Shown here piece by piece: positions 1 to 6,469 of a DNA stretch of 7,976 nt. Within the stretch, counting starts at the first letter, position 1, and each line of letters begins with the position of its first letter. The stretch spans positions 1-7,976 of the forward strand of contig JAJECB010000465.1 in NCBI GenBank assembly GCA_022822245.1, read 5' to 3'. The notes beneath the pieces are model-generated. The model saw nothing but the letters and a program-made list of their open reading frames with translations. It was not told the DNA's origin and did no database searches. The position numbers and the translations under genes were made by a program. This DNA is from Gammaproteobacteria bacterium. GTDB lineage: Bacteria > Pseudomonadota > Gammaproteobacteria > HK1.

Positions 1-148
1 TGGCGTTGGGGCCGGTCAGCACCCCGAGGGCGCCGATCTTGATGGTGTCGTCGGTGACCCCGGTCTCGGCGCTCGCCGGCACCGCGTACATCCAGGCGGC
101 CGCGAGCACGGCAGCGGCCGTGCCGGCCGCGAATGGTGAACGTTTCAT
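1..148 (-). CDS. Periplasmic ABC transporter substrate-binding protein (branched-chain amino acid/amide family), 5' end only
   Basis: Only the first 49 codons are in the window; the gene runs off the left edge. The ATG at 148-146 (read leftward) opens with MKRSPFAAG. A hydrophobic alanine-rich core follows, then an Ala-Ser-Ala signal-peptidase site at residues 25-27, so the mature protein should begin at Glu28. There is no lipobox cysteine, which fits a soluble periplasmic receptor of a Gram-negative. The mature start reads TDDTIKIGALGVLTGPNA, the typical first beta-strand and ligand-binding loop of family 5/6 periplasmic binding proteins that serve LivFGHM/Urt-type importers. The start is supported by a strong Shine-Dalgarno 8 nt upstream. 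The gene is divergent from the hydrolase/transporter operon. It may supply a second receptor to that importer or belong to another system off-window. Family is fairly sure; ligand unknown. Confidence 0.85.
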   Translation of the reverse strand, partial: MKRSPFAAGTAAAVLAAAWMYAVPASAETGVTDDTIKIGALGVLTGPNA

Positions 149-156
149 CCGTATCT

Positions 157-164
157 CTCCTCCC
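157..164 (-). promoter_or_regulatory. Shine-Dalgarno site of the leftward substrate-binding protein gene
   Basis: Read on the minus strand this is GGGAGGAG, close to a full anti-16S match, 8 nt before the ATG at 148. It fixes the start of the partial receptor gene and suggests high translation, as expected for a periplasmic receptor. Confidence 0.75.
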
Positions 165-305
165 GGTGGTTGCCTTGGCGAGAGTCGCCCGGAGGAATGG
201 CATCCTGCCTCTCCTGGAGGAGCCGTTTCGGGCTCCCCGCCGGACGGCAAACGGGCCGTGAGGCGCGGTCATCTCCCGCTCGATGGGCGACGAGCCTGCC
301 ACTCG

Positions 306-329
306 CCGCTCCCGCATGGTAGGGAGCGG
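306..329. repeat. Inverted repeat with 8-bp perfect arms
   Basis: The arms are CCGCTCCC (306-313) and GGGAGCGG (322-329), around an 8-nt centre. The site lies near the middle of the divergent intergenic region. It could be an operator for a dimeric regulator or an RNA hairpin. There is no T-tract on either side, so a Rho-independent terminator is unlikely. Confidence 0.45.
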
Positions 330-391
330 GCGCGGCGCGCGTCAAATTGCCTCGCATCCTCGCCGCCCGCATCCGTACGCGCGACACCCTA

Positions 392-424
392 TCTCGCGCG
401 GGCACAGGCGCGGTGCGCGCGAGA
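392..424. repeat. Inverted repeat with 9-bp perfect arms
   Basis: The arms are TCTCGCGCG (392-400) and CGCGCGAGA (416-424), around a 15-nt spacer. It lies about 90 bp upstream of the cysteine hydrolase start. The centre-to-centre distance of 24 bp exceeds a normal single operator but could suit two half-sites. As RNA it would form a stable hairpin. Confidence 0.45.
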
Positions 425-457
425 CCGGAACCGATGCGGCGCGCCGGCGCTTTGCCA

Positions 458-473
458 GCCGAATCGGTTCGGC
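458..473. promoter_or_regulatory. 16-bp near-perfect palindrome upstream of the hydrolase operon, possible operator
   Basis: The sequence GCCGAATCGGTTCGGC has six matched outer pairs, and seven of eight pairs match over the full 16 bp. It ends 42 nt before the hydrolase ATG. Size and symmetry fit a binding site for a dimeric helix-turn-helix regulator, and its position would suit repression of the operon. The arm 463-470 can instead pair with 428-435 (GAACCGAT/ATCGGTTC). No regulator gene is present in the window, so the operator role is inference. Confidence 0.35.
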
Positions 474-500
474 GTAGTCTTGACCGGGCCGGACGTCACC

Positions 501-508
501 AGGGGGAG
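501..508 (+). promoter_or_regulatory. Shine-Dalgarno site of the cysteine hydrolase
   Basis: AGGGGGAG lies 7 nt before the ATG at 516. It decides the start in favour of 516 over the in-frame ATG at 525 (16 nt away), and over the long upstream extension of the same frame. Confidence 0.65.
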
Positions 509-515
509 AGCACGC

Positions 516-1256
516 ATGAAGGCCATGAGCTGGAGAGAACGGGCCGACCGACTGCCCCACGTGGGACCCGACTTCGCCATCGCGTCGGCAAACGCCGCGC
601 TCGTCGTCGTCGACATGCAGTACATGTTCGCCGACCGCGACTACGGCGTGGGGAGGCTCCTCGAGACGTACCCGGAATCAGGCCGGTACTACTTCGACAA
701 CGTCGACGCCAGGGTGGTTCCCAACAACCAGCGCCTGATCGAGCTGTTCCGGAAGCATGACCTCCCGACTATCTGGCTCGCGGCGGCCGGCCGGCATCCG
801 GGCGCCTGGGACTGCTGCCGACTCATCAGCGGCCGCGATCCGAAAATGCAGTCCGACTCCGGGCTGGTCACCACCGGGTTCTTCCACCGGAGCAAGGACA
901 GCCACATCGTCGAGGCGGTCGCCCCCCGGGACGACGAGATCCTCATCCTCAAGCAGTCGTACGGCGCCTTCAACTCCACCGGAATCGACTCGACGCTCCG
1001 CAATCTGGGGGTCGACACGGTCTTCGTGACCGGGCTGGTCACCAACGGCTGCGTCGAGGAGACGGCAACGGGCGCCGCGGACCGCAGCTACAAGACCACC
1101 ATCGTCGAGGACGCCTGCACCACCTTCGACGAGGACGGGCACGAAGCCACCCTGATCCGTTTCGCCACCCTGTTCGGTCGGGTGATGACGACGGAGGAAG
1201 TGGTGCGGGATCTCGAGAACGACCTGGAGGAGGAATCGCCCGGCATCGCCGCTTAG
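516..1256 (+). CDS. Isochorismatase-family cysteine hydrolase (probable amide/ureide amidohydrolase)
   Basis: This 246-aa cytoplasmic protein is of the usual length for the isochorismatase-like hydrolase family. The family triad is visible: Asp33 in LVVVDMQ, Lys146 in ILKQSYGAF, and the nucleophile Cys179 in GLVTNGCVEETA, with the non-proline cis-peptide expected at Val175-Thr176. The Lys-to-Cys spacing of 33 matches known members. Family members attack C-N bonds of amides and ureides (nicotinamide, N-carbamoylsarcosine, biuret, ureidoacrylate); true isochorismatases cleave a vinyl ether and usually lack the cysteine. Cys179 therefore points to amide hydrolysis through a thioester. The gene lies 44 bp before an amide/urea-type receptor gene and probably heads its operon, so it likely acts on the imported compound. 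The acidic C-terminal tail (residues 232-241) is unremarkable. Family is nearly certain; the substrate is not identifiable from sequence. Two adjacent cysteines, Cys100-Cys101, have no role I can name. Confidence 0.92.
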   Translation: MKAMSWRERADRLPHVGPDFAIASANAALVVVDMQYMFADRDYGVGRLLETYPESGRYYFDNVDARVVPNNQRLIELFRKHDLPTIWLAAAGRHPGAWDCCRLISGRDPKMQSDSGLVTTGFFHRSKDSHIVEAVAPRDDEILILKQSYGAFNSTGIDSTLRNLGVDTVFVTGLVTNGCVEETATGAADRSYKTTIVEDACTTFDEDGHEATLIRFATLFGRVMTTEEVVRDLENDLEEESPGIAA

Positions 1257-1283
1257 GCAGCCCATACGACAGAACAGACGAGA

Positions 1284-1290
1284 AAGGAGG
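1284..1290 (+). promoter_or_regulatory. Shine-Dalgarno site of the amide-type receptor gene
   Basis: AAGGAGG is an essentially perfect Shine-Dalgarno sequence, 10 nt before the ATG at 1301, in the 44-bp gap after the hydrolase stop. It is the strongest ribosome-binding site in the rightward block, consistent with the excess of receptor over membrane subunits usual for ABC importers. Confidence 0.7.
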
Positions 1291-1300
1291 GAGCTATCCC

Positions 1301-2587
1301 ATGAATTCGGTCAATCGAGCGGAACCTGCGCGGCGCCGTCCGGAGCGCGCGCCGGGCAGCGCAGTACGACACCTCGCCGCGGCCGCGGCCCTGCTCGCGG
1401 CGGCGAGCGCCTTCCACCACGACGCGGTCGCCAAGGACCCGGACGTCTACAAGATCGGCGTGCTCGCGTCGTTTACCGGACCCTGCGGTCCCTACGGCCA
1501 GCCCAACAGCAACGGCGCCAAGCTGGCGGCGGCCGAGATCAACGCGAACGGCGGGCTGATGGGGCGGATCCCGATCGAGATCATCGAGGAAGACACCGAA
1601 TCGAATCCGGACGTGGCGGTGCAGAAGGTGCGCCGGCTGTTCGATCAGAAGCGGGTCGACGCGGTGTTCGGGGTGGAGTGCAGCTTCCTCCGCGACGCCA
1701 TCATGCCGGACGTCGAAATGCGCAACAAGCTGCTGCTCTACGCCGTCAACTACGAGGGCGAGCGCTTCAGCAACAACGCCTTCTTCTTCGGCATGGTCCC
1801 CACCCAGGAGCACCACCCGGAGCTCTACGACTTCCTGCTGGAGCGCTCCTCGGGCAACCGCTGGGCCATGATCGGCTCCGACTACATCGCGTTCCACATG
1901 ATCAACCTGTTCCTGCGCGAGGTACGGCTGCCGCAGAAGAACATCGAGCTCGTCCTGGACGAGTTCGTGCCGCTCGAGCAGACCGACTTCACGCCGCTCA
2001 TCCAGCGGCTGAAGGAGCTCAAGCCCGACCACATCCTCAACAACATGATCGGCCCGGCGTGCATCGCCTTCCAGCAGCAGCTCGCGAACGCCGGGATGAC
2101 CCCGCTGCGGGCCGGCGAGGAGCCCGGGACCCCGGGGCGGGTGACCGTCTCCGGCCACTGCTTCATCACCCTGACGGCGGACGCGATCGGCGAGGCGGCG
2201 GAGGGCGTGTACCGCTCGATCAACTGGAACGAGACCATCGACACCCCCAAGGCCATGGAGTTCACGAGGCGCTACAAGGAGAGCTTCCCCGACGACTTCA
2301 TGCTCTACGACTCCTGGGACGGCTACGTGGCCATCAAGGCCCTGGCGGCGGGGGCGGAGAAGGCGGGAACGGTGGAGATCGAGGCGCTCGTCAAGGCGAT
2401 GGAAGGCCTCGAGCTCGACAGCCCGACGGGTCCGATACAGGTCCGTGAGGACCATCACGTGAACATGCCCATGCATCTCATGCAGGTGCAGGACGGCGAG
2501 TTCGTGGTAATCAAGTCCTTCGGGCAGAAGCCGATCGAGTACGACCAGCGCGAGCCGCGGTACTCGAAGCGTTTCCAGCAGAATTAG
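1301..2587 (+). CDS. Periplasmic amide/urea-type ABC substrate-binding protein (AmiC/UrtA-like)
   Basis: This 428-aa receptor has an unusually long, arginine-rich n-region (residues 1-23), a hydrophobic stretch at about 25-38, and a likely cleavage site after Ala-Val-Ala (42-44). There is no lipobox cysteine. The mature protein begins with the family 5/6 binding-protein strand KIGVLASFTG (51-60), followed by a conserved stretch ending INANGGLMGR. Several segments resemble the AmiC/UrtA/FmdD branch rather than LivJ: GVEC (124-127) followed by RDAIMPDVE, then LLLYAVNYEG, MIGSDYI, and near the end LDSPTGPIQV. Proteins of this branch bind short-chain amides, urea or formamide. The GSDYI segment matches the AmiC/UrtA-type fold core by recall. 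It should deliver ligand to the downstream permeases. Cys62 and Cys127 could form a disulfide in the periplasm (inference). Family is strong; amide/urea-like ligand class is moderate. Confidence 0.9.
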   Translation: MNSVNRAEPARRRPERAPGSAVRHLAAAAALLAAASAFHHDAVAKDPDVYKIGVLASFTGPCGPYGQPNSNGAKLAAAEINANGGLMGRIPIEIIEEDTESNPDVAVQKVRRLFDQKRVDAVFGVECSFLRDAIMPDVEMRNKLLLYAVNYEGERFSNNAFFFGMVPTQEHHPELYDFLLERSSGNRWAMIGSDYIAFHMINLFLREVRLPQKNIELVLDEFVPLEQTDFTPLIQRLKELKPDHILNNMIGPACIAFQQQLANAGMTPLRAGEEPGTPGRVTVSGHCFITLTADAIGEAAEGVYRSINWNETIDTPKAMEFTRRYKESFPDDFMLYDSWDGYVAIKALAAGAEKAGTVEIEALVKAMEGLELDSPTGPIQVREDHHVNMPMHLMQVQDGEFVVIKSFGQKPIEYDQREPRYSKRFQQN

Positions 2588-2603
2588 CGGGACGCTGGCC
2601 GAA

Positions 2604-2663
2604 ATGCGCCCGGGACGAGCCCGGAGGCGGGAGCACCGCCGCCGCCGGGCTCGTCCCGCGCAT
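2604..2663 (+). promoter_or_regulatory. Strong compound hairpin between the receptor and permease genes
   Basis: The perfect 14-bp arms CGGGACGAGCCCGG (2611-2624) and CCGGGCTCGTCCCG (2645-2658) are extended by ATGCG (2604-2608) pairing with CGCAT (2659-2663) across a 2-nt bulge. A small inner stem, GGCGG (2626-2630) with CCGCC (2636-2640), sits at the apex. It begins 16 nt after the receptor stop and ends 48 nt before the permease start. No T-run follows, so it is not a classic terminator. Intercistronic stem-loops after receptor genes are known, as in malE-malF, to protect the upstream mRNA and lower expression of the membrane genes. That role is inferred here; partial termination is an alternative. 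Confidence 0.75.
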
Positions 2664-2711
2664 CACGGCTGAAGGACGTGTCCTCGCTCGCGCGCGCCAG
2701 GGTGGACGGGA

Positions 2712-3722
2712 ATGACGGCACCGCCCGCTGACCCGTCCGCTCGGCTCGCGGAGAAGCGCACCCTCACGAGGCGGCGGGTTCTCATCGCCGCGGCGGTAGT
2801 CGTCGTGTTCGGCGTCATCCTCGTCCGGATCGACGTCGCGTCGTTCATGAACGCGCTCGGGACCGTCTCGATCCTCATGATCGTCGCCCTCGGCCTCACC
2901 ATCATCTTCGGCATTCTCAAGATCGCGAACTTCGCCCACGGAGACTTCGTCATGGTGGGGGCCTACGTCACGTGGGGGGTGCAATCGACGATGGGCTTCG
3001 ACGGGGCGTTCTTCATCGCGCTCCCTGCCGCGTTCCTCGCGGTGGCGCTGCTCGGCCTCATCGTGGAGGCGGGCGCGCTTCGCTTCGTCTACGGGCGCGG
3101 GCTGATCCCGCCGATGCTCGTGACGTGGGCCCTCGGCATCATCATCCACGAAGCGATCAGCGTCATTTTCGGGCGACACTTCAAGTCCGTGAAGCTGCCG
3201 ATCAAGTCACCCATCGAGTTCTTCGGCGTCAGCTATCCCGGCTACACCACGTTCCTCGTCGCGACCGGGATCGTCGTGGTCGTGGCCCTCATCCTGCTCT
3301 TCTCCAGGACCTCGTTCGGCGCGAAGAGCCGCGCCGCGGCCGAAGACGCAACCATGGCGGAGGCGGTCGGGATCAACGTGCGCAACGTCTACAAGATGAA
3401 CATCGCCCTCGGCGCGGGCCTCGCCGGACTCGCGGGGTCGCTCCTCAGCCCCCTCTACGCGGTCGAGCCGCTCATGGGAACGCTGTGGCTCATGAAGTCG
3501 TTCCTGGTGCTGATCGTCGGGGGGGTCGGGAACATCCTCGGCACGATCGTCGGTGCGAACGCGATGGGCTGGCCGGAGCAGCTTCTCGGCACCGAGCTTC
3601 CGAGCAGCATCCACTGGCCGCCGCTCGTGCTGGCGCAGGTCATCGTGTTCGCCCTCGCGATCGTCCTCATCCTCCTGCGGCCGCAGGGACTTCTCGGCGG
3701 CGTGAGCCATCGCGAAGACTGA
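2712..3722 (+). CDS. ABC importer membrane permease, LivH/UrtB type
   Basis: This 336-aa inner-membrane protein belongs to the BPD_transp_2 permease family used by branched-chain amino acid, urea and amide importers. Hydrophobic segments are clear at about 22-40, 48-69, 98-118, 133-153, 178-197, 230-250 and near the C-terminus (about 304-322). The LivH hallmark runs from GLTIIFG (61-67) through KIANFAHGDFVMVGAY (70-85). A cytoplasmic loop at about 208-222 (RAAAEDATMAEAVGIN) is the EAA-like coupling loop that docks on the ATPases. The protein ends with the family's RPQGLLG (323-329). It should pair with the LivM-type subunit to form the channel. The ATG at 2712 has only a weak upstream purine run (GGACGGGA); no better start is evident, and the first segment after residues 20-22 (RRR) fits an in-to-out first helix. 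Family certain; transported ligand not determined. Confidence 0.93.
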   Translation: MTAPPADPSARLAEKRTLTRRRVLIAAAVVVVFGVILVRIDVASFMNALGTVSILMIVALGLTIIFGILKIANFAHGDFVMVGAYVTWGVQSTMGFDGAFFIALPAAFLAVALLGLIVEAGALRFVYGRGLIPPMLVTWALGIIIHEAISVIFGRHFKSVKLPIKSPIEFFGVSYPGYTTFLVATGIVVVVALILLFSRTSFGAKSRAAAEDATMAEAVGINVRNVYKMNIALGAGLAGLAGSLLSPLYAVEPLMGTLWLMKSFLVLIVGGVGNILGTIVGANAMGWPEQLLGTELPSSIHWPPLVLAQVIVFALAIVLILLRPQGLLGGVSHRED

Positions 3723-3744
3723 GGCAGACGACGAAGCCGCCGCC

Positions 3745-4917
3745 ATGCAGTCCGGCCCCCGCTCCGACGCGCCCGCTCCGATGAACGGCGTTCCCCTCGA
3801 GCAGCTCAAGCCGCTCTGGTCCGCCGGCCTCGTTCTCGCGCTCTTCGTGTTGCCCCTCTACCTGTGGCGCGAAGACATGATCTTCGAGCTCAACTTCCTG
3901 ACCGGCATGCTGATCTGGGGCCTGCTGGCCCTCAGCCTCGACCTCGTGTGGGGCTACGGGGGCATGATCAGCCTGGGTCAGGGCGTGTTCTTCGGCGCGG
4001 GCGGATACGCCATGGCCTGGTTCCTCACCGGCGGCATCACCCATCGCGTGGGCCGGGCGCCCGACCCGGAGCTCTTCGCGCCCCTTTTCGGACTCGGCGT
4101 CGGCATCGCGCTCGCCGTCGTCCTCGCGCTCGGGATCGCGTTCCTGTGCTTCCGGTCCCGGGTCGGCGGGCTCTTCTTCGCCGTCGTCACCCTCGCCCTC
4201 GCGGTCACCGCGAAGCTCCTCGTCATCACCTGGCGGCCGATGACCGGCGGCGACAACGGCATCATCAACATTCCCCGCCTCTTCCGCGTCGACCCCGAGC
4301 CCGAGCTCATCCAGTACTTCATCGTCCTGACCGCGGTGCTCGCCGCCTACTGGATCTGCCGCCGGCTGGTCGCGTCCCACTTCGGCCGGGTGCTGACCGC
4401 GATCCGGGAGAACGAGCTCCGGGCGAGCAGCATCGGCTTCAACGTCAACCTCGCGAAGACCCTGATCTTCGGGGTGGCGGCGGCAATCGCGGCGCTCGCG
4501 GGCGCGCTCTTCGCTCCCTACAACGGCAACGTCAACCCCATTCACATCGGCTTCGAGACCGGCGCGATCGTGCTGATCTGGGTCGCGATCGGTGGTCGCG
4601 GGTTCCTCCTCGGGGCGTTCATCGGGACGTTCCTCGTCCAGTACGTCCGCTTCTACATGACGGACATCATCGCGCCGTTCATGAGCGTCACCACCGCGAA
4701 CTCCGTCTGGCCGCTCATCTTCGGGTTCGTCTTCCTCGGCGTCATCCTGCTGTACCCCGACGGCATGATGGGCCTGGTGCACCGGATCGGCGCCTGGCGG
4801 GTACCGCTCCCGGAGTCGTTGCGCAGGGCGCTCGCGAAGGCGAACGGCGCGGACGCCCTTCCGCGGCCGCGGGACGTCGAAGGCGCGCGGACGCCGCCGT
4901 CTGGATCCGCGCCATGA
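3745..4917 (+). CDS. ABC importer membrane permease, LivM/UrtC type
   Basis: This 390-aa polytopic inner-membrane protein is the second permease subunit of the importer. The LivM hallmark lies at residues 65-89: LDLVWGYGGMISLGQG followed by VFFGAGGYA. The EAA-like coupling loop follows at about 219-232 (AIRENELRASSIGF). A glycine/alanine-rich helix comes next, and the last membrane segment ends in LLYPDGMMGL. The C-terminal tail of about 40 residues is polar, arginine/proline-rich and probably cytoplasmic. The gene starts 22 bp after the LivH-type stop and overlaps the next gene by 4 bp (ATGA), implying translational coupling. No good Shine-Dalgarno precedes either the ATG at 3745 or the in-frame ATG at 3781, so the first 12 residues are uncertain. 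Family certain. Confidence 0.92.
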   Translation: MQSGPRSDAPAPMNGVPLEQLKPLWSAGLVLALFVLPLYLWREDMIFELNFLTGMLIWGLLALSLDLVWGYGGMISLGQGVFFGAGGYAMAWFLTGGITHRVGRAPDPELFAPLFGLGVGIALAVVLALGIAFLCFRSRVGGLFFAVVTLALAVTAKLLVITWRPMTGGDNGIINIPRLFRVDPEPELIQYFIVLTAVLAAYWICRRLVASHFGRVLTAIRENELRASSIGFNVNLAKTLIFGVAAAIAALAGALFAPYNGNVNPIHIGFETGAIVLIWVAIGGRGFLLGAFIGTFLVQYVRFYMTDIIAPFMSVTTANSVWPLIFGFVFLGVILLYPDGMMGLVHRIGAWRVPLPESLRRALAKANGADALPRPRDVEGARTPPSGSAP

Positions 4918-5669
4918 CCGAGGCCATCCTGAAAGCGCGCGCGCTCACGAAGCGATTCGGCGGTCTCGTCGCGGTCGACGAGGTGGACCTCCTCGTCAAC
5001 CGCAACACCGTGCATTCCCTCATCGGCCCGAACGGCGCGGGCAAGACCACCCTGTTCAATCTCCTCTGCGGCCTGATGGCCTCGGACGGCGGGACGGTGG
5101 CGTTCGAGGGCCGCGACATCGGCGTCCTGCCGTTCCACAAGATCACCCTCGAAGGGATCGGGCGCTCCTTTCAGCGCACCCAGGTCTTCCCCGATCTCAC
5201 GACGTTCGAGAACGTCCGGGTCGCCGCCCAGACGCGGCAGCCGCGCCGGTTGAGCCCTTTCCGGGTGCCGAGGGGCTCGGACCCCGGCTCCGAAACGGCA
5301 CTCCGGGCGCTCGAGATCGTCGGCCTGGCGAACCGCGCCACGGAGAGAGCGGACATCCTCTCGCACGGAGAGCAACGGGCCCTCGACGTCGCGATCGCGC
5401 TTGCCACGCAGCCCCGCCTGCTCCTCCTCGACGAGCCGACGAGCGGCCTCTCCGTCGGCGAGGTGGCCACCATGACCGACCTCGTCAACCGGCTCCGGAG
5501 CGAGCTCGGGATGACGGTCCTGCTCGTCGAGCACAACGTGAACCTGGTGATGAACATCTCGGACGTGATCACCGTGCTGCACCAGGGGCGGGTGCTCGCG
5601 GAGGGATCCCCGGAGGCAATCCGGGGCAGCCGGGCGGTCGCGGAGGCGTACCTCGGAACCGATGCTTGA
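4914..5669 (+). CDS. ABC importer ATP-binding protein, LivG/UrtD type
   Basis: This 251-aa cytoplasmic ATPase powers the importer with the LivF-type partner. All nucleotide-binding motifs are intact: Walker A GPNGAGKTT (38-46), Q-loop Gln87 in GRSFQRTQVF, signature LSHGEQ (149-154), Walker B LLLLDEP (169-175) with catalytic Glu174, and the H-loop His207 in LLVEHN. The QRTQVFPDLTTFENV segment is characteristic of LivG/UrtD. The His in the signature, replacing the first Gly of LSGGQ, is common in this subfamily. The start lies inside the LivM-type stop (ATGA at 4914-4917), with no separate Shine-Dalgarno, so translation is probably coupled. The C-terminus ends in AVAEAYLGTDA, the usual LivG end. 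Confidence 0.94.
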   Translation: MTEAILKARALTKRFGGLVAVDEVDLLVNRNTVHSLIGPNGAGKTTLFNLLCGLMASDGGTVAFEGRDIGVLPFHKITLEGIGRSFQRTQVFPDLTTFENVRVAAQTRQPRRLSPFRVPRGSDPGSETALRALEIVGLANRATERADILSHGEQRALDVAIALATQPRLLLLDEPTSGLSVGEVATMTDLVNRLRSELGMTVLLVEHNVNLVMNISDVITVLHQGRVLAEGSPEAIRGSRAVAEAYLGTDA

Positions 5670-6351
5670 AGTAAGCGGACTCAATACCTTCCTCGGCAAG
5701 AGCCACATCTTGCAGGGCGTCTCGTTGCGCGTGGAGGAAGGGGAGATCGTCAGCCTGCTCGGAAGGAACGGCGCGGGGAAGAGCACCACGCTCAAGAGCA
5801 TCATGGGGATCGCCCGTCAACGCACGGGAAGCATCGCGCTCGACGGCGCCGACCTCATGCCCCGGGCCACGCACGAGATCACGCGCCTCGGGATCGCCTA
5901 CGTGCCGGAAGACCGCCGCATGTTCTCCGAGCTTACCGTGCTCGAGAACCTCGAGGTCGCCGCCCTCGGCAACCGCTTCTGGACCGTGGAGCGCGTGCAC
6001 GAGCTCTTCCCCGTGCTGCGCGAGCGGGCGGCCCTGCGGGCGAAGAACCTGAGCGGCGGCGAGCAGCAGATGCTCGCGATCGGCCGCTCGCTGATGAACA
6101 ACCCCCGCGTCATGCTGCTCGACGAGCCCTTCGAGGGCCTCGCCCCCATCGTCATCCGCACCCTCATCGAGAGCATCCGGCAGATCCGCGACCAGCGGGT
6201 CTCCGTCCTCCTCGTCGAGCAGAACCTGCAGGCGACCCTGAAGCTCGCCGACCGGAACTACGTCCTCGAGCAGGGCGCCGTGGTCTACGAGGGCACCACC
6301 GAGGAATTCACCCGCGACGAGACGATCCAGGAACGGTACCTGAGCGTCTGA
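5662..6351 (+). CDS. ABC importer ATP-binding protein, LivF/UrtE type
   Basis: This 229-aa cytoplasmic ATPase is the second motor subunit. Its motifs are Walker A GRNGAGKST (34-42), signature LSGGEQ (130-135) and Walker B VMLLDEP (150-156) with Glu155. The Q-loop position has Glu83 in YVPEDRRMF and the H-loop position has Gln187 in LLVEQN. Both replacements are normal for LivF-type subunits and mark this as the asymmetric partner of the LivG-type ATPase, not a damaged gene. The segment PFEGLAP after Walker B fits the same branch. The start overlaps the previous gene by 8 bp (5662-5669). A GGAGG at 5642-5646 is rather far (15 nt), so coupling is likely. This is the last gene of the rightward block. 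Confidence 0.94.
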   Translation: MLEVSGLNTFLGKSHILQGVSLRVEEGEIVSLLGRNGAGKSTTLKSIMGIARQRTGSIALDGADLMPRATHEITRLGIAYVPEDRRMFSELTVLENLEVAALGNRFWTVERVHELFPVLRERAALRAKNLSGGEQQMLAIGRSLMNNPRVMLLDEPFEGLAPIVIRTLIESIRQIRDQRVSVLLVEQNLQATLKLADRNYVLEQGAVVYEGTTEEFTRDETIQERYLSV

Positions 6352-6469
6352 CCGGCCCGCCGCCCGCCGCGTGCCTGCAGACGGTGGCGCGTGCCGAGGA
6401 GGCGCCGAACCGTGCCCCCGGTGACTCCGAGCCGGTCGCCGAGCGCGGTGCCGAGCATCCGTGACGAAT

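Larger units (their letters stand above)
149..515. other. Divergent intergenic region with several inverted repeats
   Basis: This 367-bp region separates the leftward receptor gene from the rightward hydrolase-transporter operon. Both promoters should lie here, but I see no convincing -35/-10 pair or sigma-54 (-24/-12) site on either strand. It contains at least four perfect inverted repeats: 219-236 (6-bp arms), 306-329 (8-bp arms), 392-424 (9-bp arms) and 458-473 (6-bp arms), plus an 8-bp pairing of 428-435 with 463-470. GC-rich DNA yields short inverted repeats by chance, so only the longer ones deserve weight. Reading frames through this region look like shadows: they lack a plausible start and Shine-Dalgarno and resemble no protein I recognise. 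Confidence 0.6.

Noticed and set aside
219..236. GGAGCC/GGCTCC hairpin as a terminator
   Set aside because: The arms are only 6 bp, with no T-run; such repeats are frequent by chance in DNA this GC-rich.
6..515. In-frame upstream extension of the cysteine hydrolase frame
   Set aside because: The extension has no domain resemblance, crosses the divergent promoter region and overlaps the leftward receptor gene. The ATG at 516 has a good Shine-Dalgarno, and the product from there has normal family length.
478..515. TTGACC at 480-485 as a sigma-70 -35 box for the operon
   Set aside because: No reasonable -10 element lies 16-18 nt downstream, and the start codon follows too closely.
516..1256. 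Naming the hydrolase biuret hydrolase (BiuH) or N-carbamoylsarcosine amidase
   Set aside because: Triad and spacing are shared by the whole family and do not discriminate; the middle region does not clearly match BiuH as I recall it.
1253..2476. Long leftward open frame (407 codons) antisense to the receptor gene
   Set aside because: It is a GC-bias shadow: the translation is low-complexity Arg/Val/Asp/His-rich without recognisable motifs, while the plus strand encodes a clear receptor.
3667..4782. Long leftward open frame antisense to the LivM-type gene
   Set aside because: The product is a highly acidic Glu/Asp/Arg-rich low-complexity sequence typical of antisense frames over GC-rich membrane-protein genes.
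5662..6351. LivF-type ATPase lacks the standard Q-loop Gln and H-loop His
   Set aside because: Glu83 and Gln187 at these places are normal for LivF-type subunits, so this is not degeneration.
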